64,000 bases of DNA, from contig SFHC01000006.1 of assembly GCA_004555725.1 (NCBI GenBank), forward strand, positions 1 through 64,000, in the 5' to 3' direction. Numbering within the stretch: the first letter of the stretch is position 1; every line of letters starts with the position of its first letter. Shown piece by piece: positions 25,493 to 33,448 of the stretch. The DNA is from [Eubacterium] saphenum (lineage in GTDB: Bacteria > Bacillota > Clostridia > Peptostreptococcales > Anaerovoracaceae). The notes under the pieces are model-generated. The model searched no databases, was not told where the DNA came from, and saw nothing but the letters and a program-made list of their open reading frames with translations. The position numbers and the translations under genes are program-made.

Positions 25493-25541
25493 ACACAAGA
25501 TATTGTGTGTGAGTGAAAAAGAAAATACCTATATATAGTGT
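25493..25541. promoter_or_regulatory. Two NrdR-like boxes upstream of nrdD
   Basis: ACACAAGATATTGTGT (25493-25508) has perfect 6-bp arms, and TACCTATATATAGTGT (25526-25541) matches about 13 of 16 positions of the NrdR consensus as I remember it. Their starts are 33 bp apart, about three helical turns, the usual geometry for NrdR control of ribonucleotide reductase. A leader of about 215 bases follows before nrdD. I see structure but no nameable riboswitch in it, and nothing I can support as a gene in 25283-25757. Confidence 0.65.
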
Positions 25542-25757
25542 CGTTGATGCAACGAGCCACTATAGGGTGATAAATATGATCTGCACTGGAAATTCAGAAC
25601 TGGCTGGCATCCCGCAGCAGAATTGCAGAAGATGCTTTGGAGAGGGGGTCAGGCCGCCGTTCTGTGGATTTTCTGCGCCCTTTTGCATTCATAAATTATG
25701 CATAAAGAAGAACAGAGTACATAGTGCAGAGCGGACGTTGTAAAGGAGTGTGGCGGA

Positions 25758-27947
25758 ATGGAAAGAGAAATTATCTGCAATGTTATCAAGAGAAGTGGTC
25801 AGGAAGTGGCGTTCGATCCGGAAAAGATCGTCAGTGCTGTGAGCAAGGCCAACAAAGAAGTAGACCGCATTCACCAGATGAGTGAGTATCAGATTGAAGC
25901 GGTTGCAGAGAACGTCACACGCCAGGTTGAAAAGATGCAGCGTGCGATTAATGTAGAAGAAATCCAGGATATGGTAGAAAAAGGCATTATGGAGATGCGT
26001 GCGTTTGAAGTCGCGCAGAAATATGTCCGCTACCGCTACCGCCGGTCTCTGGCCCGCAAGGCTAACACGACCGATGACGAGATCCTGTCTCTGATCGAAC
26101 AGGCCAATGAAGAGGTAAAACAGGAAAATTCCAATAAAAACCCGGTGATCAATTCTACGCAGCGTGACTACATGGCCGGTGAAGTCAGCAAAGATCTTTC
26201 CCGCCGTGTTCTGCTGCCGGAAGAAATCGTCAAAGCGCATAACGACGGAATCATTCATTTCCATGACATGGACTATTACGCGCAGAAGGAGCATAACTGC
26301 GATCTGATCAATCTTGAGGATATGCTGCAGAATGGTACAGTAATCAGTGAAACGATGATCGAGAAGCCGCACAGCTTCTATACAGCCTGCAACATTACAA
26401 CGCAGATTATCGCGCAGGTTGCATCCAATCAATATGGCGGACAGTCCTTTACGCTTTCCCATCTGGCGCCGTTCGTCGATGTGAGCAGAAAAAAACTCCG
26501 CAGACTGGTTGCTCAGGAATTTAAGGACACCGGTGTTCAGGTCAATGATCAGGTTATTGATGACATTACAGAAATGCGCCTGAAGAAGGAAATCAAAGAC
26601 GGAATCCAGACGATTCAGTATCAGCTGATTACACTGATGACCTGCAACGGCCAGGCACCTTTTGTTACGATGTTTATGTACCTGGATGAGGTTCCGGAGG
26701 GTCGCACCAGAGATGACCTTGCAATGATGATTGAAGAGGTTCTGCGTCAGCGCATGCAGGGGGTCAAGAATGAAAAAGGCGTCTGGATTACACCGGCTTT
26801 CCCTAAACTGATCTACGTTCTGGATGAGGATAATATCCATGAAGGATCCAAGTATTTCTACCTGACAGAACTGGCGGCAGAATGTACAGCCAAGAGAATG
26901 GTTCCGGATTATATTTCAGCCAAGATCATGAAGAAGCTGAAGAATGGAAACGTTTACACCTGCATGGGATGTCGTTCTTTCCTGACCGTTGAGGATTCCC
27001 AGCGCAATCCGGACGGAAGTCATAAGTTCTACGGCCGTTTCAATCAGGGCGTAGTCACCATTAATCTGGTGGATGCCGCATGTTCCTCAGACGGAGATAT
27101 GGACCGCTTCTGGGAGATTCTGGATGAACGTCTGGAACTCTGCCATCGTGCGCTGCGCTGCCGTCATGAGCGTCTGAAAGGAACCGTTTCCGACGTGGCG
27201 CCGATCCTCTGGCAGAACGGCGCGCTGGCTCGTCTGAAGAAGGGTGAAACGATTGATAAGCTCCTGTACGGCGGATATTCTACAATTTCGCTCGGCTACG
27301 CAGGACTCTGCGAGATGTGCTGGAGAATGATCGGAAAGAGCAATACGTCTGAAGAAGGACGCGAGTTCTGCCTGAAAGTCATGCAGAAACTGAATGATAA
27401 GTGCAAGGAGTGGAGAGATGCAGAGAACATCGCCTACTCCGTATACGGAACGCCGATGGAATCCACAACTTATAAGTTTTCCAAGTGTCTGCAGAGAAGA
27501 TTTGGCATTATCCCGCATGTGACGGATAAGAACTACATCACAAACAGTTACCATGTCCATGTAACAGAACCGATTGATGCGTTCCACAAGTTGAAATTCG
27601 AATCTGAATTCCAGAAGCTGTCACCGGGCGGAGCGATCAGCTATGTAGAAGTTCCAAACCTGCAGAACAATATCCCTGCGGTAATTACAGTCATGCAGTA
27701 CATCTATGATAATATCATGTATGCAGAACTGAATACCAAGAGCGATTACTGCGAAGAATGCGGATACGATGGTGAAATCAAGATTGTTGAAGATGAGAGC
27801 GGAAAACTCGTTTGGGAGTGCCCGAACTGCGGAAACCGCGACCAGAATAAGATGTCCGTTGCCCGCCGCACCTGCGGTTACATTGGAACCCAGTTCTGGA
27901 ACCAGGGCAGGACGCAGGAGATCAAGGATCGTGTAATGCACCTGTAG
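25758..27947 (+). CDS. nrdD: Anaerobic (class III) ribonucleoside-triphosphate reductase
   Basis: A 729-residue glycyl-radical enzyme reducing NTPs to dNTPs without oxygen. An ATP-cone regulatory domain covers about residues 5-95, followed by the catalytic barrel. The C-terminus has a Cys4 zinc site (C-E-E-C and C-P-N-C) and the glycyl-radical loop R-R-T-C-G-Y-I-G near residue 702. Length is normal. SD AAAGGAG is slightly distant. Two NrdR-like boxes lie upstream. The activase gene nrdG is not adjacent but about 12 kb away, at 39822. Confidence 0.97.
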   Translation: MEREIICNVIKRSGQEVAFDPEKIVSAVSKANKEVDRIHQMSEYQIEAVAENVTRQVEKMQRAINVEEIQDMVEKGIMEMRAFEVAQKYVRYRYRRSLARKANTTDDEILSLIEQANEEVKQENSNKNPVINSTQRDYMAGEVSKDLSRRVLLPEEIVKAHNDGIIHFHDMDYYAQKEHNCDLINLEDMLQNGTVISETMIEKPHSFYTACNITTQIIAQVASNQYGGQSFTLSHLAPFVDVSRKKLRRLVAQEFKDTGVQVNDQVIDDITEMRLKKEIKDGIQTIQYQLITLMTCNGQAPFVTMFMYLDEVPEGRTRDDLAMMIEEVLRQRMQGVKNEKGVWITPAFPKLIYVLDEDNIHEGSKYFYLTELAAECTAKRMVPDYISAKIMKKLKNGNVYTCMGCRSFLTVEDSQRNPDGSHKFYGRFNQGVVTINLVDAACSSDGDMDRFWEILDERLELCHRALRCRHERLKGTVSDVAPILWQNGALARLKKGETIDKLLYGGYSTISLGYAGLCEMCWRMIGKSNTSEEGREFCLKVMQKLNDKCKEWRDAENIAYSVYGTPMESTTYKFSKCLQRRFGIIPHVTDKNYITNSYHVHVTEPIDAFHKLKFESEFQKLSPGGAISYVEVPNLQNNIPAVITVMQYIYDNIMYAELNTKSDYCEECGYDGEIKIVEDESGKLVWECPNCGNRDQNKMSVARRTCGYIGTQFWNQGRTQEIKDRVMHL

Positions 27948-28033
27948 ATTGAAATATTGATAAAGAAATTATACAGTCAGTGCCATATGGTGCTGGCTGT
28001 TTTTATAGTTAATGTAACTGTGCAAGATCTTAG

Positions 28034-28062
28034 TTGACAATATCGATGTTCGATATTAAGAT
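28034..28062 (+). promoter_or_regulatory. padR promoter with operator filling the spacer
   Basis: TTGACA (28034-28039), exactly 17 bases, then TAAGAT (28057-28062). The 17-base spacer is precisely the palindrome ATATCGA-TGT-TCGATAT, so a bound repressor would exclude polymerase. Confidence 0.7.
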
Positions 28063-28092
28063 GAAGATAGAAAGAATATCGATATTCGATAA
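28040..28092. promoter_or_regulatory. Paired PadR-type operators
   Basis: Two copies of ATATCGA N3 TCGATAT lie at 28040-28056 (perfect) and 28076-28092 (last base differs), with starts 36 bp apart. They flank the expected transcription start of padR, fitting negative autoregulation of the padR-DUF2812 cassette. PadR as the ligand is inferred from position. Confidence 0.65.
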
Positions 28093-28124
28093 ATATAAAC
28101 GGCGGCAAGAGAGGATGATGGGGC

Positions 28125-28442
28125 ATGGCAAGGTCAAGATTCCAGACGCTGACAGAGCAGATGTTCTATATTCTCCTCTGTTTTCAGGAAGAGTGTTTTG
28201 GAACGGAAGTGATGAAAAAAGTCAGTGAAATGACTGAAGGCCGCGTAAATGTCGGACCTGGGACGCTGTATAATCTCCTGGAACAGTTTTCAGATGCCGG
28301 GATGATTGAAGAAACGAGAACCGAGGGCAGAAGGCGGTGCTATCGGCTGACTGAGGCGGGAAAGGATGCTCTTGAGGAAGAATATAAAAGGCTGTGCAGG
28401 CAGATTCAGGATTACAGGCAATATATGAAGGAGGGATTCTGA
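28125..28442 (+). CDS. PadR-family transcriptional regulator
   Basis: A 105-residue PadR winged-helix repressor of the small (PadR-s1) type. The helix-turn-helix around residues 20-65 contains the conserved G-P-G-T-L-Y-N-L-L-E and R-R-R-C-Y-R-L-T-E-A-G segments, and a C-terminal helix is used for dimerisation. GAGAGG lies upstream. Its TGA overlaps the ATG of the first DUF2812 gene. PadR-DUF2812 pairs are common in Firmicutes. The paired palindromes in its promoter point to autoregulation. The signal is unknown. Confidence 0.9.
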   Translation: MARSRFQTLTEQMFYILLCFQEECFGTEVMKKVSEMTEGRVNVGPGTLYNLLEQFSDAGMIEETRTEGRRRCYRLTEAGKDALEEEYKRLCRQIQDYRQYMKEGF

Positions 28443-29299
28443 TGAGAGGCTTTTTTGAACCCATGATCTATACCTTTTACGATCACAGCAGCATTGAACA
28501 TCACCTGGAATCCCGGGCGCGGTCCGGATGGCGTGCGGACGGAATCGGATCGACGATCCATTACCGACGCGCAGATCCGGCAGAAGTGAAGTACGCGGTG
28601 ACGTATTTCTGGGGCAGTGGAACCTGGGCCCCTCCGCGAAGGAAAGAACAGCGGTTTATGGAGTATTGCATAGAAACCGGATGGATTCTGGTGGCAGAGA
28701 ACAAGCGAATGAAGGTGTTCTGCAATGAAGATCCGAATGCGGTTCCGCTTGAAACGGAGCCAGGTGTTCAGGTGAAGAATATTCGCGAAGCCTGTGCAAA
28801 AGGCATTCTTCTGTCTTTCATATGCGGTGTAGCTGGATGGCTGGTTGCGCTGAAGTGTTGGATCCCACTTCTTTTGCATCAGAATGCTCACCAGCATCCG
28901 ATTATCGCATACGCGGGATTGTTGTTTCTGGGGCTGGCACTGGTTATGACCGATTATGTGATTACCTATTTTCGATGGTCAGGCCGGGCAGAGGAAAATG
29001 CAAAGAATCGGCAGTTTACACCAACATGGTCACATTCTCGGTTTCAGACAGTGATCAATGCTGCAATGTTGATCTCATTTCCTGTTGCGTCACATTTTGT
29101 GTTTCATGCATCACCTGGCCAGTGGATTCTGGATCAGATGATTTACTGTCTGATTATGCTTCATGCATTTGTATATCCTGTTCTGCCGTTCAGACTGAAA
29201 CAGAAAGGGTATTCCGGACCATTAAATTTTCTGATAACCGGTGGAAGCACCGCTTTTGTTGTTGCGATATTATGCATTATAAGGGCAAGAATCAGTTGA
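28442..29299 (+). CDS. DUF2812 membrane protein (copy 1)
   Basis: A 285-residue protein with a soluble N-terminal DUF2812 domain (about residues 1-120; signature F-Y-D-H-S-S-I-E-x-H-L-E and A-R-S-G-W-R) and four to five hydrophobic helices in the C-terminal half. AAGGAGGG precedes the ATG, which overlaps the padR stop by one base, so the genes are coupled. DUF2812 proteins are typical PadR partners and may act as membrane receptors or anti-regulators, but no function is established. A second copy follows after 56 bases. Part of the N-terminal coding sequence is nearly identical between the two. Confidence 0.82.
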   Translation: MRGFFEPMIYTFYDHSSIEHHLESRARSGWRADGIGSTIHYRRADPAEVKYAVTYFWGSGTWAPPRRKEQRFMEYCIETGWILVAENKRMKVFCNEDPNAVPLETEPGVQVKNIREACAKGILLSFICGVAGWLVALKCWIPLLLHQNAHQHPIIAYAGLLFLGLALVMTDYVITYFRWSGRAEENAKNRQFTPTWSHSRFQTVINAAMLISFPVASHFVFHASPGQWILDQMIYCLIMLHAFVYPVLPFRLKQKGYSGPLNFLITGGSTAFVVAILCIIRARIS

Positions 29300-29355
29300 G
29301 AAATATCAGATATAACAGATTCGTGTAAGTGTGAAACAAACAGGGAGAACTACAG

Positions 29356-30222
29356 ATGAACAGTCATATTGAATTGAGAATATTTCCGTTCTATGATCAC
29401 AGCAGCATTGAACGTCATCTGGAATCCCGGGCGCGGTCCGGATGGCGTGTGGACGGAGTCGGCGCGCTGTTTCATTATCATCGTGCTGAACCGTCTGAGG
29501 TGAAATATGCTGTTGTATATGTAGAGGACAGTGGATTCTGGACGCCGCCGAACGAGAGCGAACTTTCTTTTGAGGAGTTCTGTGAAGAAGCCGGCTGGGA
29601 GCTTGTCGCTGAACACCATAAGCTGAAAGTATTCTGTAATGAAAATTCGAACGCGGTTCCACTCGAAACAGAGCCACAGATACAAGTGAACAATATCCGG
29701 ATGTGCAGCATAAAATTTGTGCTGGATGATATCCTTCTGATGCTGGGGTGGCTGTTTCTGATTGCATGGAATTGCCTGCCATATATCCGAAGTCATTCTC
29801 TGACAGCCCATCCGGATGCGATGCTTCAGGGAGTTATATATCTGGGGTTTCTTCTGATTTCCGTTGACGCGCTGATAACGTATGCATGGTGGGTACACCG
29901 CGCGGAGAAAAATGCAAAGGTCCGGGAGTTTACACCGACCAGGTCGCACTATAGATTTCAAACCGCTTTATATGCTGCGCTGCTTTGTGTGTATCCGGTA
30001 TATTCTTTCTTCAGATCGGATGGAAGCTGGCTTTCCCTTGTGTTCACCATATTGGGTGCTGTATTAATTCTCTATCCGATGACTGCGCAGCCGCTGATTA
30101 ACTTCCGGCTCCGGAAGCGAGGAGCTTCAGGACTTGTGAACTGGTTCTTCTGTAATGGCATTATTGCAGCTGCAGTTGTAGTATCGATCATCTTCATCGT
30201 GAAATGGATTGAGGTGAAATAA
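29356..30222 (+). CDS. DUF2812 membrane protein (copy 2)
   Basis: A 288-residue paralogue of the preceding protein with the same architecture: soluble DUF2812 domain followed by about four to five membrane helices. The N-terminal segment (DNA 29392-29463) is almost the same as the corresponding part of copy 1, whereas the membrane half is well diverged. CAGGGAG lies upstream of the ATG. Tandem DUF2812 copies suggest a receptor pair or recent duplication. I cannot assign a ligand. Confidence 0.82.
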   Translation: MNSHIELRIFPFYDHSSIERHLESRARSGWRVDGVGALFHYHRAEPSEVKYAVVYVEDSGFWTPPNESELSFEEFCEEAGWELVAEHHKLKVFCNENSNAVPLETEPQIQVNNIRMCSIKFVLDDILLMLGWLFLIAWNCLPYIRSHSLTAHPDAMLQGVIYLGFLLISVDALITYAWWVHRAEKNAKVREFTPTRSHYRFQTALYAALLCVYPVYSFFRSDGSWLSLVFTILGAVLILYPMTAQPLINFRLRKRGASGLVNWFFCNGIIAAAVVVSIIFIVKWIEVK

Positions 30223-30364
30223 GCTCAAATTTTCACAGAGTCGTCTGGTGGTATAAATACAATGACTGGAGTTGTATCAAAAAAACGATAAAACAAAATA
30301 ACAATGTAATATCTTTTTGAGATTCTATATGGTAAAATTAAAGAAAATCAGGGAGGTGATGGAA

Positions 30365-30796
30365 ATGACCAGAAAACAGAATCGATATCTCCTGATTGAA
30401 GGTGCGCTGTGTATCATTTCGCTGGCTCTGATTTTCAGTCTGTACGGGACAGTCCGGCAGAGCGTATCAGAATTTTATCTGAATCCGCTCATGCTGGTGC
30501 TGTACGCACTTGTGGCCAAGCCGCTGTTTGCGTTCAGTCTGAGCGCAGTCGCAGCTGCCGCGCTGCTGAAAAGACAGAGTATTCACATTCCGGCGGGAAT
30601 CTGCAGGGGAATACGCGTAATTTTATATGTGTCTTTTGCTGTTTATCTGCTGGCGGCAGTCCTGTGGTACAGCCGCCTTCTCGGGACAGGCGGATCGATA
30701 TTCTTCTTCAAGATTGTTGATTCTGAAGTTCCGTTCATCCTTGCAGGCATGGTTTCCTCCGTGCTGTATTTTGCCGGAGATCATAGTCAGGCATGA
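30365..30796 (+). CDS. Four-helix membrane protein of unknown function (paralogue A)
   Basis: A 143-residue membrane protein with four predicted helices (about residues 9-28, 38-65, 80-102 and 117-136). It shares layout, length and the central motif P-L-F-x-(F/Y)-S-L with the protein at 31018-31449, so the two are paralogues. I recognise no family. The ATG at 30365 is chosen for its spacing of about eight bases from GGGAGG. Earlier in-frame starts would add a short basic extension. It lies downstream of the DUF2812 pair and may belong to the same cassette. Confidence 0.6.
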   Translation: MTRKQNRYLLIEGALCIISLALIFSLYGTVRQSVSEFYLNPLMLVLYALVAKPLFAFSLSAVAAAALLKRQSIHIPAGICRGIRVILYVSFAVYLLAAVLWYSRLLGTGGSIFFFKIVDSEVPFILAGMVSSVLYFAGDHSQA

Positions 30797-30806
30797 GCGC
30801 ACCTCG

Positions 30807-30837
30807 AAGAAGAACCGGCACGGAGCCGGTTCTTCTT
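30807..30837. terminator. 13-bp hairpin between the small membrane genes
   Basis: AAGAAGAACCGGC (30807-30819) pairs perfectly with GCCGGTTCTTCTT (30825-30837). The T-rich 3' arm could support termination, but there is no further T-run, so it may be partial or an mRNA-stability element. Confidence 0.55.
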
Positions 30838-30857
30838 GTGAGAAAGGGGAGATTAAA

Positions 30858-31034
30858 ATGCCGAAATATTCTATGGTATTGCTGGCGGCGTTATTTGTTT
30901 TAATCTATTTTGCCGTCTGGGTGATTGAGAAGATAAGGTATATGATACGGAAAATTTCTGCTCTCGAGGCTCGTGTTGAACAGATGGAATCAATTGCAGA
31001 GAAAGAGGTTCCTGGTTATGACAGAAAAGATTGA
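30858..31034 (+). CDS. Small single-helix membrane protein
   Basis: A 58-residue protein with one N-terminal membrane helix (about residues 5-24) followed by a basic juxtamembrane segment and an amphipathic, coiled-coil-like tail (I-S-A-L-E-A-R-V-E-Q-M-E-S). AAGGGGAG lies seven bases before the ATG. Its end overlaps the start of the next membrane gene by 17 bases. The architecture resembles phage-shock-C-like or regulatory small membrane proteins, but I do not recognise it. Confidence 0.6.
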   Translation: MPKYSMVLLAALFVLIYFAVWVIEKIRYMIRKISALEARVEQMESIAEKEVPGYDRKD

Positions 31035-31449
31035 ACGGTTAAAGTCACGATATTTTTGGATTCATACAGGGTTGTTAATATTATCAATCGTTCTCATATT
31101 AATTTATGCTGCCAGAGGAGTTCTCCGATCCGGGTCAGCACAGGACGCTATGATATATGTATATATCGAACGGCCGCTGTTTTCATACAGTCTGGCTGTC
31201 ATCCTGATGGTTATCCTTTCTGATAAGATGAACGTTCGTTATTCAGGGCGGCTGAAACTGGTTCTCCGGATTATTGTGATTATGATCACTGTGGGATATG
31301 CAGCTGCTGCAATGGGATGGTGTACGGGTTTAATTTCTGCAAACGGGACTGTTTATCATGGCATAAATGTAATGGGGCCTCAGTTCCTGTTTCTGGCTGT
31401 CGGGATATTGTCTGCTTCTCTGCATCTGCCGGGAAGAAACAAAATTTAA
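31018..31449 (+). CDS. Four-helix membrane protein of unknown function (paralogue B)
   Basis: A 143-residue protein with four membrane helices and a short basic N-terminus. It is homologous to paralogue A at 30365-30796: both have E/K-R/K-P-L-F-x-(Y/F)-S-L after the second helix and end in G-(I/M)-x-S-(A/S). The AGAGG site and the 17-base overlap with the preceding small gene suggest coupled translation. Function unknown. Confidence 0.6.
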   Translation: MTEKIERLKSRYFWIHTGLLILSIVLILIYAARGVLRSGSAQDAMIYVYIERPLFSYSLAVILMVILSDKMNVRYSGRLKLVLRIIVIMITVGYAAAAMGWCTGLISANGTVYHGINVMGPQFLFLAVGILSASLHLPGRNKI

Positions 31450-31462
31450 AAAACATATGTTC

Positions 31463-31491
31463 TTAACAAATCGTGTGTTGTATGTTACAAT
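31463..31491 (+). promoter_or_regulatory. Promoter of the nucleoid-associated protein gene
   Basis: TTAACA (31463-31468) and TACAAT (31486-31491) are separated by 17 bases, giving a leader of about 40 bases. This starts a new transcription unit after the membrane-protein cassette. Confidence 0.65.
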
Positions 31492-31538
31492 AAGACTTTA
31501 AGAACTCGGATGCATGAGATATGAATTTGGAGGGTCGG

Positions 31539-32540
31539 ATGGACATACAGCGCGCGATTTTGCATATCATCGATTTTATTTCAGGAGTTTACCTGCCGTC
31601 GCAGCACGAGCTGGATCTGGGCAGCGAAGCTGTCCGGACCTATCTGGAGACACATATTTCGCGCAGCCAGACAGAAGCACGTGCTAATATGGCTGTGTTT
31701 TTCGATGACAGCAGGATGAAGGCAGAACTTCAGGATTATCTGGACGGGGGCCGTGATTTTATTTCCTTTACACAGGAGATTGCGGAGAATCTGAAGGCGG
31801 CGCTGGAAGCTTCGGACGCGGAGACCTCCTATGATCTTCTGGCAGCGGAATTTACCGATGAGGACGGACCGCAGCTCGCGCTTCTGCTGCTGGATCACCG
31901 GACGGCATATACCCATGTCGTGGAAAATGGAGAACAGGGAACCGTTGCAACCATTATCCGCAATCATGCCATTCTTCCCGGGGAAAAGCAGAAAGCGGCC
32001 GCCGCGGCCCTGATAGATAAGAAAACTCTGGGCATCCGTTATACGGATAAAAAGCTGGAGATCAACGGTCAGAAGGTCAATCTGCTGGAAGAGGAAATTC
32101 TGCAGTGTCAGAAAGAACTGGCCAACCATCATTTCCTGGTTGCGGTAGAGAAGATTACCCGTGATGTGGCGGAGGAGTTCGGACAAAATTCATCGCTGGC
32201 GCTCGCAAGGGCAAAAACATATATTGCGGAAAACGCGGAAACTGCCGACCGCCTTTCCCCGGAAGATGTGGGGCGGGAAGTGTTCTCCGGTTCACCGGGG
32301 ATGATGGCTTCCTATGATGAAAAGGTTCAGGATGCACAGCTTCCGAAGCAGGCCGTTGTAGATCAGGAAGTTGCGGTGAAGAAGGGCCGGAGCCAGAAAA
32401 TAAAAACGGATACGGGAATCGAAATCACCTTTCCTGCAGAATACGCCGGGAATGACGATTTTATAGAGTTTATCAATCAGCCGGACGGAACGATTTCCAT
32501 TGCGGTGAAAAATATCGGAAAGATCATAAGCAGGCTTTAA
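31539..32540 (+). CDS. 37-kDa nucleoid-associated protein (NdpA/YejK family)
   Basis: A 333-residue protein of the bacterial 37-kDa nucleoid-associated family. The start I-L-H-I-I-D, a mid segment A-L-L-L-L-D-H-R-T, and the two-domain layout fit. Members bind DNA or the nucleoid in Proteobacteria, and Firmicute versions are poorly studied and often found in accessory regions. The ATG at 31539 has GGAGGG four bases upstream, and an ATG at 31521 is possible. The C-terminus (Lys-rich segment, then F-P-A-E-Y-A) resembles the DNA-associated tail. It lies 17 bases upstream of the epimerase gene, probably in one operon. Confidence 0.75.
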   Translation: MDIQRAILHIIDFISGVYLPSQHELDLGSEAVRTYLETHISRSQTEARANMAVFFDDSRMKAELQDYLDGGRDFISFTQEIAENLKAALEASDAETSYDLLAAEFTDEDGPQLALLLLDHRTAYTHVVENGEQGTVATIIRNHAILPGEKQKAAAAALIDKKTLGIRYTDKKLEINGQKVNLLEEEILQCQKELANHHFLVAVEKITRDVAEEFGQNSSLALARAKTYIAENAETADRLSPEDVGREVFSGSPGMMASYDEKVQDAQLPKQAVVDQEVAVKKGRSQKIKTDTGIEITFPAEYAGNDDFIEFINQPDGTISIAVKNIGKIISRL

Positions 32541-32557
32541 AGCGGGGAGGTTGAATA

Positions 32558-33334
32558 ATGGACTGCATATCGGTAGAAAATATGAGACTCAGTGATCAGA
32601 ATACCATCGGAAACAGTGTTCCGAGTCTGGAGCTGATGCGGCGTGCAGCTGCCGGAATCTATAAAGCTGTGGATTTCAGCACCGAGCCGATTGTCATCTG
32701 TGTCGGATCCGGAAATAACGGCGGAGATGGTTTTGCGCTTGCAGAGATCCTGAAACAGGACGGAATGGAGTGTGAAATTCTGACCGTCAGTGACCATTGG
32801 TCTGAGGACGCGCAGTACTATAAAGCTCGCGCTGAGCGTCTCGGTGTCCCAGTAAAGGCTTATGCGCCTGAAACGAATCAGCTGGAAGGCGCGGCGGTTA
32901 TTGTTGACTGTCTCCTGGGGACCGGCTTTCAGGGCGACGTGCGGGGAAAATACGCTGACATGATTGAAGAGATCAATCACTTGCCGGCTTTGGTGGTAAG
33001 TTGTGATATTAACAGCGGCATGAACGGGGACAGCGGTCAGGGAAGTCTGATCGTTCATTCTGATGTAACCGTGACCATCGGCTATGTCAAGCAGGGTCTG
33101 ATTACAGAAAACGCCGGGAAATACATGGATTGTCTGATAACAGCAGACATTGGAATTGACCTGGATCATAAAGAAGATGAGCTTCTGTCCGAACGTGTCT
33201 GGAACCAGCTGAAGCAGCAGAAGACCAATAAAATCCTGAAGCTGGACGACGGGACGGAATACATCGAACGCGCCGGGCACAGGGTGTATTGTATGCCGGA
33301 GTGGCTGGATCCGGCTGGTGTGATCAGCCGATAA
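32558..33334 (+). CDS. nnrE: NAD(P)H-hydrate epimerase (YjeF N-terminal domain)
   Basis: A 258-residue single-domain YjeF_N protein that epimerises damaged NAD(P)HX. The nucleotide loop G-S-G-N-N-G-G-D-G-F is near residues 50-59, with the substrate region V-D-C-L-L-G-T-G-F-Q-G and the S-C-D-I-N-S-G motif. In many bacteria it is fused to the NnrD dehydratase, but here the dehydratase domain is absent and none is encoded nearby. A 40-residue C-terminal extension (W-N-Q-L-K-Q-Q-K onwards) is not part of the fold. A GGGGAGG site precedes the ATG. Confidence 0.85.
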   Translation: MDCISVENMRLSDQNTIGNSVPSLELMRRAAAGIYKAVDFSTEPIVICVGSGNNGGDGFALAEILKQDGMECEILTVSDHWSEDAQYYKARAERLGVPVKAYAPETNQLEGAAVIVDCLLGTGFQGDVRGKYADMIEEINHLPALVVSCDINSGMNGDSGQGSLIVHSDVTVTIGYVKQGLITENAGKYMDCLITADIGIDLDHKEDELLSERVWNQLKQQKTNKILKLDDGTEYIERAGHRVYCMPEWLDPAGVISR

Positions 33335-33448
33335 TAAACACCGGATGGAAGAGTGAGCGGAACAGCACGTCTTACCGCTCTCAGAAACATAGATAATCGC
33401 TGTTGCTGATATTAATATTTAGAAAGGAAATCCGTTAACGTTTTAGAA

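Noticed and set aside
25513..25743. 76-codon Cys-rich frame upstream of nrdD
   Set aside because: It starts with GTG between the NrdR boxes without an SD and crosses the likely leader; nothing supports translation.
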